A stretch of 64,000 nucleotides of DNA from an uncultured Saprospiraceae bacterium (GCA_937973565.1 CALJKQ010000046.1:18604-82603), one strand, 5' to 3'; shown: positions 1 to 9,214, counted from the first letter of the stretch. Numbers and translations: made by a program. Notes: generated by a model from the letters alone, not told the origin.

Positions 1-725
1 GTCCACAGATAACCGGTATTCTGAATAGCACCATCGTCGCAACTTGCCTTTGGGCTTTTAAACGTATTAAAGAGATTGGGTATCAATTGGTCAATCACAC
101 CATTTTCAATCTTTGCTTTTACCGGTGCTGAAGCTACCTCAGTTTTGGCCATTGTATCTTCCGGTGCGGCAGTGGCTTGAACTTCATTGGCAGCGATCGC
201 TTCTGCTTCTACCGTAGCTTTTTCTTCTGCTTTTGTTTCTGTTTTGGTCGCGTCCGCTGATGCCTTTTCAAAAGTGAGGCTAAAGTCCACATCTTCCGGA
301 GGGAGGCAGCGGTTGTTGTCGCAGGTCATAAAAGTAAGGTAGCCACTCACGGGTTTAGAGGCATCTGTTACCTCCACTTTTTGTCTGATGACAAACGGTT
401 CTTTGTCCAGAAACTTGACCACGTTTACGTTGTCGAACAAAGGATCGGGGCCTTCTTTTTTATAGCCCTTTTCTGTTGCCTTGCCCAACATCTTCACCCC
501 GCTTTTTTCCTCATAGGTGATCAATGTAGGCACGGGACCCTCGTCGCTGGTGTATTGTGAATACACGGTCCACCCTTTGGTGATGTTGGCTTTGAAGACA
601 AGAAAATAGGTCTTGTCATTTACTTTCTCTGTTTTGATTTCCCATTTCACAGGCTTGAGCACCTGTGCTGACAGAGAGAAAGCAAAAAAGGCCAACAATA
701 GGGCAAAATAAATCCTTAGTCTCAT
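1..725 (-). CDS. DsbD-like thiol:disulfide interchange protein, N-terminal part (runs off window)
   Basis: The 5' part of a gene on the minus strand; about 241 codons are visible and the rest lies beyond base 1. The start at 723-725 gives a clean signal peptide (MRLRIYFALLLAFFAFSLSA, then Q). Residues 22-140 match the periplasmic N-terminal (alpha) domain of DsbD-type proteins, including a TSDEGPVP segment and the paired cysteines of TCDNNRCLPPE. An Ala/Glu/Thr-rich linker follows. DsbD normally carries electrons from cytoplasmic thioredoxin to periplasmic partners; the membrane domain and C-terminal thioredoxin domain expected next are out of view, so the family call rests on the N-domain. 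It lies 23 bases downstream of a paralogous stand-alone N-domain gene and is probably co-transcribed with it. Confidence 0.75.
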   Translation of the reverse strand, partial: MRLRIYFALLLAFFAFSLSAQVLKPVKWEIKTEKVNDKTYFLVFKANITKGWTVYSQYTSDEGPVPTLITYEEKSGVKMLGKATEKGYKKEGPDPLFDNVNVVKFLDKEPFVIRQKVEVTDASKPVSGYLTFMTCDNNRCLPPEDVDFSLTFEKASADATKTETKAEEKATVEAEAIAANEVQATAAPEDTMAKTEVASAPVKAKIENGVIDQLIPNLFNTFKSPKASCDDGAIQNTGYLW

Positions 726-748
726 GGTTTTTGATTTGATAAATTCAT

Positions 749-1186
749 CTACTGCTTTAAATCAAAGTTTACGGTTGCAGGCGGCAAACACCTTTCATTG
801 TCGCAACACATGAAAGTCACCGAACCTGTCAATTGGAAACCCGGCTTTGTTATGAAGGACTGCGAAAAAACAGCCTCGTGCTTAAATTTAATGACTTCCA
901 TGTCGAAGAGGTCATCGTGCCCTTTGATGGGGGTAGATACTTCTTTTACGTCTCCGTCTTTGGAGCCATTGATAATATTGTCAAAAGAAAATGAAGTGGG
1001 GATCGGGCCTTCGTCACTCATGTAAACCGCATAAATATTCCATCCTTTGGCAATGTCTGCCTTCGCCACAAAAGTGGTTTTTTCATTGTTTTGGGCTTCA
1101 ATGGAAAACTTCCAGCTTACAGGTGATTTTTGTGCTGAAAGAACCAGGGAAATAACTGTGAAAACAAAAAGGGATAAATACCGCAT
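749..1186 (-). CDS. stand-alone DsbD N-terminal-domain-like secreted protein
   Basis: A protein of 145 residues with a signal peptide (MRYLSLFVFTVISLVLSA, then Q) and then a single domain that closely resembles the N-domain of the downstream DsbD-like protein: K-GW-IYA-YMSDEGPIPTS, FD-EVIKFKHEA, and a C-terminal FMCCDNERCLPP cysteine motif. The frame is open back to 1231, but a promoter-like site at 1236-1266 would start transcription about there, so the ATG at 1184-1186 in front of the signal peptide is preferred. It probably forms an operon with the DsbD-like gene. Family knowledge suggests thiol exchange in the periplasm; a separate role for the free domain is inference. Confidence 0.7.
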   Translation of the reverse strand: MRYLSLFVFTVISLVLSAQKSPVSWKFSIEAQNNEKTTFVAKADIAKGWNIYAVYMSDEGPIPTSFSFDNIINGSKDGDVKEVSTPIKGHDDLFDMEVIKFKHEAVFSQSFITKPGFQLTGSVTFMCCDNERCLPPATVNFDLKQ

Positions 1187-1235
1187 ATAATTTATTTGAT
1201 TGATACACCCAGCTTGAGTGTCGTATTTCAAAATG

Positions 1236-1266
1236 CAAAAATACCGCCAAAAATACCGTTTTACAA
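1236..1266 (-). promoter_or_regulatory. Bacteroidota-type promoter for the DsbD-like pair
   Basis: On the minus strand, TTG (1266-1264), 20 bases, then TATTTTTG (1243-1236) fit the Bacteroidota pattern TTG-N17-23-TAnnTTTG. A second TATTTTTG lies at 1255-1248. The leader to the ATG at 1186 would be about 45 bases. Confidence 0.5.
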
Positions 1267-1488
1267 GTAAGAAAGCCCGTTTTAAACTAAGATTAACGGC
1301 CTGCGCCTTTTCTTTAGCTTTTTTTAAGCATTAAGGCCTCTTTTGTGGTCAAACTGTTAAAACAAGCACTAAACATTGCCCTTTGGCAATTCTAAAGAAT
1401 AACTTAACATTATACCAAAAAGCGATAAAAAAGAGTTAATTTTTGCCGTTTTGGCATCTTTTGTTTTCCCTTTTTATAACTTAGCCCT

Positions 1489-2085
1489 ATGAATTTTGCT
1501 ATTGACCTCTTACACAGTGAAGAAGATTTTATCAAAGCCTGCATTGCCAAAGAAGGCTGGGCTCTGAAAAAACTCTACGAATACCATTATCCGATCATGT
1601 ATCCGGTCTGTCGGCGTTATGCCAACAACGAAGAAGACGCACTGGATATCCTTCATGATGGCTTCATCAAGGTTTTCAGACACATTGAAAAATACCAGTC
1701 AGGCACCTCACTGGTGTCCTGGATCAAACGCGTAATGATCAATACCGCCATTGATTATTACCGGAAAGAAACCCGCAGAAGGTCATCAGACATCGAAGAT
1801 GCCAAAAATCTGGCTGTTGATGAAGCAGATGCCCTTAGCATGATCTCGGCAGAAGAAATTATTGATCTCCTGCAGCATTTAAGCCCCGCCTATCGTTCTG
1901 TATTTAATTTGTACGTCGTAGAAGGATATTCACACAAAGAATTGGCAGACATACTCCAAATAACCGAAAGTACTTCCAGGTCTAACCTCGTTAAGGCCCG
2001 GAATAAATTAAAAGAACTCATCGCCAGAAGGTTCGGCCTCGAAGTATTTCCCACAACCGATCACAACAAGTCCGGCGATGAATAA
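1489..2085 (+). CDS. ECF-type RNA polymerase sigma-70 factor
   Basis: 198 residues, the usual size for extracytoplasmic-function sigma factors. Region 2 is at about residues 25-95 (ALKKLYEYHYPIMYPVCRRY, EEDALDILHDGFIKVFRHI, WIKRVMINTAIDYYRK). Region 4 is at about 125-185 (LLQHLSPAYRSVFNLYVVEG, then YSHKELADILQITESTSRSN, the helix-turn-helix that reads the -35 element). The last 8 bases overlap the next gene, which has a cytoplasmic N-terminus and one membrane helix, so the two are very likely translated together. By analogy with ECF/anti-sigma pairs, the neighbour is the candidate regulator. The signal sensed is unknown. Confidence 0.9.
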   Translation: MNFAIDLLHSEEDFIKACIAKEGWALKKLYEYHYPIMYPVCRRYANNEEDALDILHDGFIKVFRHIEKYQSGTSLVSWIKRVMINTAIDYYRKETRRRSSDIEDAKNLAVDEADALSMISAEEIIDLLQHLSPAYRSVFNLYVVEGYSHKELADILQITESTSRSNLVKARNKLKELIARRFGLEVFPTTDHNKSGDE

Positions 2086-3445
2086 TAAGGACTTCGACAA
2101 ATTCTTTAAGGATCAACTGGCTAATAAACAGCAGGAAGGCAACACTCCCGATTGGGATGTCTTTTCTGAAATTCTCAAAAAATCTGAGGGCTTCGAAAAT
2201 ATTGACTTCGACCACTCGATTAAAGAAAAGGTGTCTCAACACCACACTCCATACAATGAAAGCCATTGGCAATTGCTAAAGGCCAGGCTGGAAAAAGAAG
2301 AAAAACTTCGCAAAAACATTTTCTCCATAAAATCGCTTGAGCTGATCGCCCTGCTTTTGGTTTTTCTGGGATGGCAGAGCTACCAGGCAAGCTTAAACAA
2401 GATCCCTGAGATTTATGCGGCTATAAATGGTATCGGTTCGGTGAAGCATAAAAAGACAGCAGAAACAAGTCCGATTTCAAATGTGTTTTCAGAGTCATAT
2501 GCATTTTCCCATATGGCATACCAACCGCAAAAGGCTGAAGTAGTAGTGGCCTTAATGCCTACATCAACCCAACAACCGCTGGTTTCCTTTACTCATGCGC
2601 ATGTACTTCCGGGAATCAAAGAACATGCTCTTTTGAACCTAAAGCAGTTGCCAGGAAAAAATGTATCAAATGCTACATCCGTTTCACATCCAACCATGCC
2701 AGCGCTAAACCTTTCAGCTGTGTTGCCGGAAATCAAAGCCGCCTCAGCCAGAAAATACATCATGCCGGTTATTTCGGCAGGAGTGGGCATTACCCAAAGT
2801 GGATTCGACCCTATTTACAATTTGAAAAGTTACTCCACCTACTCTTCACAATTTGCAGGAGGTCTTATCCTGGGTTTTCAAAACGATGAATTGGAAACCA
2901 CCACCGGAATCAAATATACCCGACGGACACACCAACCGGCCGCCATCGTGGAAACGTATGGAGACTTCCTCAACAATTATTATGAAATCAGCCTGGATAA
3001 AATTGGCTACGACATTGTAGAAATACCGGTAGCCGCCAAATACCACTTTAAAAAATCCGGCAAAACCTCGTGGTACGCCAAAGCCGGAGTCAGTGGCAAT
3101 TTTACACTGGCTAATCATTACAAGATTACCAACAAACCGGCCAGCTTTCAACCCCTGGCTCCCTCCAATGTGGGTTATTCGTCAGATGGTGACAATAAAT
3201 CCACTTCTTCCCGCCTCAGCGAAAAAGAATTCAATCACGGCTTGTTACAGGGTGGAAAGCTATCAGAAAATTGGTTTCTCACCGTTTCCGGAGAACTTGG
3301 CATGGAACATAAACTCAACGAGACACATGCTCTGGTCCTTGGCGCCGAATACAGCAAGTTTTATTGGATCGATGGCATTGGCCCCAACAAAGACAAACTC
3401 AATGGCTTTGCCATCAATCTGGGTATTAAAAAATACCTGAATTAA
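2078..3445 (+). CDS. membrane-anchored beta-barrel-like protein, putative partner of the ECF sigma factor
   Basis: 455 residues. An N-terminal soluble part of about 80 residues holds two similar tryptophan-centred helices (DWDVFSEILKK at 26-35 and SHWQLLKARLEK at 62-73). One membrane helix follows at about 86-100 (LELIALLLVFLGW), then a low-complexity spacer, and from about residue 225 to the end a beta-rich region with the alternating pattern of small outer-membrane barrels (ISAGVGITQSGFDP, AGGLILGFQNDELETTTGIK, and a final FAINLGIKKYLN). Anti-sigma-like N-terminus plus barrel-like C-terminus after an ECF sigma gene is a recurrent Bacteroidota arrangement. Sigma binding is inference. No signal peptide is seen, which fits a cytoplasmic N-terminus. 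Confidence 0.65.
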   Translation: MNNKDFDKFFKDQLANKQQEGNTPDWDVFSEILKKSEGFENIDFDHSIKEKVSQHHTPYNESHWQLLKARLEKEEKLRKNIFSIKSLELIALLLVFLGWQSYQASLNKIPEIYAAINGIGSVKHKKTAETSPISNVFSESYAFSHMAYQPQKAEVVVALMPTSTQQPLVSFTHAHVLPGIKEHALLNLKQLPGKNVSNATSVSHPTMPALNLSAVLPEIKAASARKYIMPVISAGVGITQSGFDPIYNLKSYSTYSSQFAGGLILGFQNDELETTTGIKYTRRTHQPAAIVETYGDFLNNYYEISLDKIGYDIVEIPVAAKYHFKKSGKTSWYAKAGVSGNFTLANHYKITNKPASFQPLAPSNVGYSSDGDNKSTSSRLSEKEFNHGLLQGGKLSENWFLTVSGELGMEHKLNETHALVLGAEYSKFYWIDGIGPNKDKLNGFAINLGIKKYLN

Positions 3446-3448
3446 AAA

Positions 3449-3465
3449 AAGGGCTTGTGGCCCTT
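3449..3465. terminator. bidirectional intrinsic terminator between convergent genes
   Basis: AAGGGC (3449-3454), loop TTGTG, GCCCTT (3460-3465). On the minus strand the stem is followed by a run of T, so it fits best as the end of the small minus-strand ORF. On the plus strand it follows the beta-barrel gene by 3 bases, with a weaker T-rich tail. Confidence 0.55.
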
Positions 3466-3478
3466 CTTCTTGCGATTT

Positions 3479-3631
3479 TTACATCAATAAATTATGCAAA
3501 CCCGGTCTTAATTTCTTGTATTTGGGTTGTGGTTTTTCATCGGATGACTCTTTGCTTTTGTAAGTATGTCTGGATTTGACAACGGTAATCATCACAACCA
3601 GTACAAAAAACAAACTCACTTCCAGTATCAT
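3479..3631 (-). CDS. small single-pass membrane protein (50 aa), hypothetical
   Basis: An ATG at 3631-3629 opens a 50-residue frame ending in TAA at 3481-3479. It starts with a hydrophobic helix (MILEVSLFFVLVVMITVV) and continues as a Lys/Arg/Ser-rich soluble tail (KSRHTYKSKESS, PKYKKLRPGLHNL). The positive tail after the helix predicts an inner-membrane protein with a cytoplasmic C-terminus. A hairpin with a T-run lies 14 bases after the stop, which supports real transcription. No family is recognised. Confidence 0.4.
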   Translation of the reverse strand: MILEVSLFFVLVVMITVVKSRHTYKSKESSDEKPQPKYKKLRPGLHNLLM

Positions 3632-3792
3632 TATTTAAGGTTTTATTGTTATTTATACCCTTATTACGGAAGTGACTGATCATAGGTAACACCCCATCAG
3701 ATTAACGTCACAGGATTGCCGATAAAGCAAATAAAAATTACGACCAAAGCAGCCCTGCACCCGGTCGAAAAGTGCTGATATACAGGACTAAA

Positions 3793-6700
3793 TTATTCTT
3801 TCAGATTGGTAGTGCCTTCAATGTTGAGGGCGCCTGTATTCTTGATTAGGTTACCGCCAACACCATTGACATGGTCGGCTACCTCTACATTCTTAAGTGT
3901 CAGCGTGCCCGCATTGTCGATGGCCCTGCCATTGCTTCCTGTACCGGCGAGCACTTTTACGTTATCTAAGGTCAATTTTGCCAGTGTGTTGATCTTGAAG
4001 ACCGGTCCGCCTGCCTGCGTTTTAATGACCACTTTGGTTCCGGCAGTATTGACAATCTGGAAGTTTTGACTCAATTCTATGGGCTGTTGCAATTCAATCG
4101 TGTCTCCGGCCAGCATCACATTAAATAAAATTTCCGTGCCGGGTGCATTGCAATTGAGCGCAAACCGAAGGCTACCCGGCCCGTCATCTGCTGTGTTGAT
4201 CACTACGTTGGTACACACATTGGTGCATGTCACGTTGGCTGCCCAACCCAATTCGGTAACAGCCCCATCACTTAAAAAATGGGTGGTCAAACACCCCGAT
4301 GGGTGGGTAGATGTAAACACCGGAGGGGCCGTAAATCCATAATATCCTCCTGCTGGGAACCCCGCCTGGGTGGCTCCATTGGTGCTGGCTATAAGGGGAG
4401 CGTTAAGAGAGTTACCATTGTGAACGTACAGTGCGTCCCAATCTTCTTCTACCCCAAAACTTGTCAGGGTGAGGCTTACCATATTTCCTATGGTGGTGGG
4501 ACAGATGGTTTGCACCCTGTCTTCATTGTTGCTATACTCGGCTGATGATCCGCCGCTGTCGTAATACTGCGCCCCGCATGTATAACTGGTTTGAAAATTC
4601 CTGGTGGACCAGGAGGAAAAACCATCCGCACCACAATTGCTTCTTACGTGCAGATAATAGTAGGTGGCGGGCGTAAGACCGGTAACCAATACGCTGTTTT
4701 GGGCAATTGCTGTTCCGCTGCTCGGAGGTGTTTGCGTGGGGGTTACCGCGTATTCATAGCCATTGGAGGGTGGTGTTATTACATCCCAATTGAGCGTAGA
4801 CTGTGTAGGACCGGGTGTCTGCAAATTGATCGACAATACCTTCGGACACGCTTCCAGGGTTGTTACCGGACCAAACCTCACCCAGTTGGAGGTGTCATTG
4901 GCGCCGCAAATGGACCTTACAAATAGATAATAAGTGGTATTGGCTGTCAACCCGGATACGTCAACAGAGGTAGCTGTAGTGGTTTGCAAAGTAGCCGGCA
5001 CTGCATTGGTTGCATTGACGCCCCATTGATATCCCTGAGCAGGAGCCGTAGATGGGCTCTGCCACTGCAGAGTCATACTCGTATTCCACAAATTAACCAC
5101 AGATACTGCCTTGGGTTGAAAGCAGGCTATCGGTTCATAAAGACTGGATGACCATAACCCTCTGCCATAAGTGGAGGCATACAGTTTGTTTTCATCATAA
5201 TCTATTTCCAACTCACTGACTTCAACATTCGGCAAACCGGCATTGAATAAAACCCATTCCGCCAGTGTATTGTCTTTGTAGTAAATACCTACATCCATGC
5301 CCACATAAATGCCATCATCGGTACCGTTTTGATAAACCACACAGTTGGCCGGAATATTGGGCAAATTTCCGGAAATATTGGTCCATGTACTGCCCCCGTT
5401 CGTTGACTTATACACCTTGGACCCTGAAGTATAATTTTGCCTCACTGCCCACAGGGTGTTGGGATTGTTGGGATGAATAGCCAGATAGGCCAGGTTGTTG
5501 CCCGGTGATGTGATCGATGTCCAGGTGGTGCCTCCATTGGTGGTCTTCCAAATGTTGCCATTGGATCTGGCAGCATACATTGTATTCGCATTCGATGGAG
5601 CAATTTTCAACAAATTCAATGTTGCTCCGGAGGAAGGATTCCCAATAGAAACCCAACTTTCTCCAAGGTCGGTTGATTTATATACTTGTTGATAAGCTGC
5701 GTATATAGTTGTTGGCAGCATGGGGTCTATTTCAAAGGGTGTTACCCAGGCGCCCGATGGCGTGCCCGGCACATTGTCTGAGATGTTTTCCCAGCTGGTA
5801 CCTCCATTGGTAGAGCGGTTAAAATCTCCGTTGTACAAAGAGCCGTACATCACCTGTCCGTTGTTTTGCTGGATGGCACATTCCATGCCGTCGCCCCCTA
5901 TTACATCAGACCAGCTACCGCTGCCTTGTCTTAGTTTCGATCCATTGTCCTGCAGGCCGGTTATTATCTTACCGTCTGTCTGCGAAACACCCAGCTTGTA
6001 CATTTGAGAGTTGACGATGCCACTGCCCCGGTGCAGCCAGTTTACGCCACCATTTGTTGTTTTATAAACACCGCCATCATTGCCCTGCCACAGAGTAGTG
6101 GAATTCTGCCATTCAAGGGCGTGTTTATCTGCGTGTACTTCAGCTACATTTTGATAGCCGTACCACATGGTACTGATGGTCCAGCTGGTTCCCCCATTGG
6201 TGGATTTCCATGTATTGACGCCTCCTGTATATATGATCTCTGCATTGGTGGGATCAACCGCTATTACCAAATCATACCAACCCTGCCCTCCGGTATCATT
6301 ACCGGTGGGGTTCCAACCCAAAATATTAGGCGTGGTCGATCGTGAATCAAAAGTTTCTCCGCTGTCTGTGGATCGGTAAAGACCATTAAAACCACTGTTG
6401 GACGATTTTGAACAAAGTGCATATACATAAGCTGCGTTGGCCTGACTTACACCCAGCGCAATGCGGTTGGTACCGGAAATGGTTTGTTTGAGTGTCCAGG
6501 CGGCACCCCCATTGGTTGACTTGTAAATCGATCCCTGAGCACTGGCATAAAAAACACCGGATCCGGCTGTAGGATTGGCTTCAATGTCATCAAAATCTCC
6601 AACTTGTACGAGGGTCCAGGTTCCGCCTTTGTCTTCTGTTCGGTAAATGCCAATGCTGGTTGCTGCTAAAATTTTATCCGGATTGGATGGATCAAACAAC

Positions 6701-7374
6701 AGCTTTCTGATCAAATCGGTATCGGAAATATTCCAGTTCAGTCCGGTGGGTGAAAAGGTTACACCTCCATCCTGTGAGATCAGCACACCCACAGAATAAT
6801 TGTCACCACCATCTCCGTCTCCGGTGGCTAAATAGATTTTTTCTGGCGTAGTGGGGTGCACCAGGATGCTGGAGACGCCCAATGTAGCCAAATTATCAGT
6901 GTTGGTAAACCAGGTTAATCCACCATCGTTGGACTGCCACAGCCCTCCCGCCGAGGTGCCGGCATAAATGATATTGGAATTAGTGGGGTGAAAGGCAAGG
7001 GAATTGATCCTGCCGGTGCCGGCATAGCCACCATTGGTGGTAGAAGGCCCCAGAGATGAAAAGTTGGCCGGTTGAAATCTTCCTGCCCCTCTTGGCCCAC
7101 GATATTCCCTGAGAAAATCCTGAAAACTGTTAAGCGATCTGCCTGCTTCAGGAAAACTGCGGTCTTCCATCAACCTCGGCTCCCAATAATGTTGCCACCT
7201 TCTGAAGGCTTTGTATCCTTTTCCTTTCTCTACTTTTTTATCTGACCAGTAAGACTCAAAACTGCTGACCACTTGATCAAAATTCAAATTGTCGCCGTAG
7301 TTTTTAGCCCAGGGCTGCAAATGACCTACCATCGGCATCAAGCCGATGATGGTGAGAAGAAAAAGTTTTTTCAT
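3793..7374 (-). CDS. large secreted surface protein: BNR/sortilin-like propeller, two FN3 domains, CUB-like and beta-helix C-terminus
   Basis: 1193 residues with a signal peptide (MKKLFLLTIIGLMPMVGHLQ). Residues 100-745 carry about ten repeats of the type YKSTNGGTSW / IYAGT...GLWQSNDGGLTW, the Asp-box/BNR pattern of sortilin-like propellers. Two fibronectin type III domains follow (about 755-935; LQWQSPSTAPAQGYQWGV, TTYYLFVRSICG, then TYYYLHVRSNCG). Next comes a CUB-like Cys domain (about 940-1060) and a right-handed beta-helix-like stretch starting VINTADDGPGSLRFAL that runs to the end (TGALNIEGTTNLKE). I see no standard T9SS sorting domain after it, so the export route is uncertain. It starts 12 bases after dcd and is probably in the metK-dcd operon. 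Likely a secreted adhesin or enzyme; no catalytic residues are recognised. Confidence 0.8.
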   Translation of the reverse strand: MKKLFLLTIIGLMPMVGHLQPWAKNYGDNLNFDQVVSSFESYWSDKKVEKGKGYKAFRRWQHYWEPRLMEDRSFPEAGRSLNSFQDFLREYRGPRGAGRFQPANFSSLGPSTTNGGYAGTGRINSLAFHPTNSNIIYAGTSAGGLWQSNDGGLTWFTNTDNLATLGVSSILVHPTTPEKIYLATGDGDGGDNYSVGVLISQDGGVTFSPTGLNWNISDTDLIRKLLFDPSNPDKILAATSIGIYRTEDKGGTWTLVQVGDFDDIEANPTAGSGVFYASAQGSIYKSTNGGAAWTLKQTISGTNRIALGVSQANAAYVYALCSKSSNSGFNGLYRSTDSGETFDSRSTTPNILGWNPTGNDTGGQGWYDLVIAVDPTNAEIIYTGGVNTWKSTNGGTSWTISTMWYGYQNVAEVHADKHALEWQNSTTLWQGNDGGVYKTTNGGVNWLHRGSGIVNSQMYKLGVSQTDGKIITGLQDNGSKLRQGSGSWSDVIGGDGMECAIQQNNGQVMYGSLYNGDFNRSTNGGTSWENISDNVPGTPSGAWVTPFEIDPMLPTTIYAAYQQVYKSTDLGESWVSIGNPSSGATLNLLKIAPSNANTMYAARSNGNIWKTTNGGTTWTSITSPGNNLAYLAIHPNNPNTLWAVRQNYTSGSKVYKSTNGGSTWTNISGNLPNIPANCVVYQNGTDDGIYVGMDVGIYYKDNTLAEWVLFNAGLPNVEVSELEIDYDENKLYASTYGRGLWSSSLYEPIACFQPKAVSVVNLWNTSMTLQWQSPSTAPAQGYQWGVNATNAVPATLQTTTATSVDVSGLTANTTYYLFVRSICGANDTSNWVRFGPVTTLEACPKVLSINLQTPGPTQSTLNWDVITPPSNGYEYAVTPTQTPPSSGTAIAQNSVLVTGLTPATYYYLHVRSNCGADGFSSWSTRNFQTSYTCGAQYYDSGGSSAEYSNNEDRVQTICPTTIGNMVSLTLTSFGVEEDWDALYVHNGNSLNAPLIASTNGATQAGFPAGGYYGFTAPPVFTSTHPSGCLTTHFLSDGAVTELGWAANVTCTNVCTNVVINTADDGPGSLRFALNCNAPGTEILFNVMLAGDTIELQQPIELSQNFQIVNTAGTKVVIKTQAGGPVFKINTLAKLTLDNVKVLAGTGSNGRAIDNAGTLTLKNVEVADHVNGVGGNLIKNTGALNIEGTTNLKE

Positions 7375-7386
7375 CTTAAAAACGCT

Positions 7387-7923
7387 TTACCACTTGTTTT
7401 TCCACATCATGCTTTCAACGGGTCTCACATTGACCTCGTTGTATTTGGCATTGTGCTTTTTGTTGTAATAGTTTTCGATTCCCCCCTCTACTTTGAAATA
7501 AATCAACTGTCCGATCGGCATGCCGGCGTAAACCCGCACGGCTTTGCTGCAACTGATTTCAAGCGTCCAGTGGTTGCAAAACCCCACATCACCTTTTCCG
7601 GCGGTGGCATGAATATCAATGCCCAAACGCCCTACACTGGATTTGCCTTCCAAAAAAGGAACGGTTGCATGGGTCTCGGTATATTCAATGGTAGAACCAA
7701 GATACAACGTTCCTGGCTGAAGTACAAGACCCTCCTCAGGAATTTCAAAGTGTTTTATCTTATTGTGCTTTCGTGCATCCAACACCTCGTCCTCATAAGT
7801 CGCCAGATATTGGCTTAAATGTACATCATAAGAGTTGGTGCCCATACACATAGGATCAAACGGAGAAATTAAGATTTCCCCCCGCTGAATGGCAGCCAGT
7901 ATTTCTCTGTCGGTTAATATCAC
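7387..7923 (-). CDS. dcd: dCTP deaminase
   Basis: 178 residues, typical of Dcd. It deaminates dCTP to dUTP in thymidylate supply. Recognisable motifs are the N-terminal MILTDREILAAIQRGEI, the segment LEGKSSVGRLGIDIHATAGK with the conserved Ser-Ser-x-x-Arg, then GDVGFCNHWTLEIS containing the catalytic Glu, and GMPIGQLIYF. Whether it is mono- or bifunctional (with dUTPase activity) cannot be settled by eye. It sits 12 bases downstream of metK and 12 bases upstream of the large surface protein gene, so the three are probably one transcript. Confidence 0.95.
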   Translation of the reverse strand: MILTDREILAAIQRGEILISPFDPMCMGTNSYDVHLSQYLATYEDEVLDARKHNKIKHFEIPEEGLVLQPGTLYLGSTIEYTETHATVPFLEGKSSVGRLGIDIHATAGKGDVGFCNHWTLEISCSKAVRVYAGMPIGQLIYFKVEGGIENYYNKKHNAKYNEVNVRPVESMMWKNKW

Positions 7924-7935
7924 CGATTATTGTTT

Positions 7936-9195
7936 TTATAGTCCAAATACCCTTTTTACCTCTTTAACCGCATCCAGTTTTTCCCATGGGAATGTCTCCA
8001 CATTTACAGTTTTAACTTTGCCGGAACCGTCTTTGAATTCCAGTTTTTTCTTCTCAGGAGTTCTGCCCATGTGACCATAGGCTGCAGCCTCTGAATAGAT
8101 TGGAGTACGCAGTTTGAACCTTCTTTCAATTGAGTATGGTCTCATGTCAAATACGTCCATCTGCTGAATGGTATGGGCTATTTCACCATCACTCATATTT
8201 ACCTTGGCACTGCCATAGGTATTGATGTAAATGCTGGTGGGTTTGGCAACGCCAATGGCATAAGACACCTGAACCAACACTTCATCGCAAACGCCGGCCG
8301 CAACCAGGTTTTTGGCAATGTGTCGGGTGGCATAAGCAGCTGACCTGTCAACCTTGCTGGGGTCTTTTCCGGAAAAGGCTCCTCCTCCGTGTGCTCCCTT
8401 TCCTCCGTATGTATCTACGATGATCTTTCTTCCGGTAAGTCCGGTGTCTCCGTGCGGACCGCCAATTACAAACTTGCCGGTAGGGTTGATGTGGTAGGTG
8501 ATCTTGTCGTTAAACAGTTTTCTTAGCGATGGTTTGAGTTTTTTGACCACTCTTGGTATTACAATCTGTATGATGTCTGCCTTGATCTGCTTCAGCATCG
8601 CTTCTTCTTTGCCAAAGTCGTCATGCTGCGTAGATACAACAATGGTGTCAATGCGGATCGGCTTATTGTCATCTGAATATTCAATGGTTACCTGCGATTT
8701 GGCATCAGGCCTCAGGTACTTCATCAACTTTCCCTCTCTTCTGATGGTAGAAAGTTCCTGAAGAATCTTATGTGAAAGGTCCAGGGCAAGGGGCATGTAG
8801 TTTTCTGTTTCGCTTGTGGCATAACCAAACATCATACCCTGGTCTCCCGCACCTTGCTCTTCCTTATTTTTACGCTCAACCCCCTGGTTGATATCGGGTG
8901 ATTGTTCGTGAATGGCTGAAAATATGCCGCAGGAATTGGCCTCAAACATGTATTCTGATTTGGTATAACCAATTTTCCTGATTACTTCTCTGGAGATCTC
9001 CTGAACATCTAGATAGGTCTTTGATTTCACTTCTCCTGCCAAAACTACCTGACCTGTTGTTACCAGTGTCTCACAGGCTACTTTGGAGGAGGGGTCAAAA
9101 GCCAGAAAATGATCTACCAATGCATCGGAAATCTGATCTGCAATTTTATCCGGATGTCCTTCGGAAACGGACTCAGATGTAAATAAGTAAGGCAT
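7936..9195 (-). CDS. metK: S-adenosylmethionine synthetase
   Basis: 419 residues. It makes SAM from methionine and ATP. The family's signatures are present: SESVSEGHPDKIADQISDA near the N-terminus (His14 in the HPDK motif), the DQGMMFGYAT hexapeptide region, and the GGKGAHGGGAFSGKDPSKVD phosphate-binding loop. It is slightly longer than the E. coli enzyme, common in Bacteroidota. No SAM riboswitch can fit in the short leader. The first gene of a likely three-gene unit metK-dcd-surface protein. Confidence 0.97.
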   Translation of the reverse strand: MPYLFTSESVSEGHPDKIADQISDALVDHFLAFDPSSKVACETLVTTGQVVLAGEVKSKTYLDVQEISREVIRKIGYTKSEYMFEANSCGIFSAIHEQSPDINQGVERKNKEEQGAGDQGMMFGYATSETENYMPLALDLSHKILQELSTIRREGKLMKYLRPDAKSQVTIEYSDDNKPIRIDTIVVSTQHDDFGKEEAMLKQIKADIIQIVIPRVVKKLKPSLRKLFNDKITYHINPTGKFVIGGPHGDTGLTGRKIIVDTYGGKGAHGGGAFSGKDPSKVDRSAAYATRHIAKNLVAAGVCDEVLVQVSYAIGVAKPTSIYINTYGSAKVNMSDGEIAHTIQQMDVFDMRPYSIERRFKLRTPIYSEAAAYGHMGRTPEKKKLEFKDGSGKVKTVNVETFPWEKLDAVKEVKRVFGL

Positions 9196-9214
9196 ATTTT
9201 ATTTTTTAGTGAAG

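Noticed and set aside
1187..1488. RNA gene or riboswitch in the divergent gap before the sigma factor gene
   Set aside because: Only promoter-like boxes are seen; no long stem structure or tRNA-like arm was found. No tRNA or rRNA was recognised anywhere in the window.
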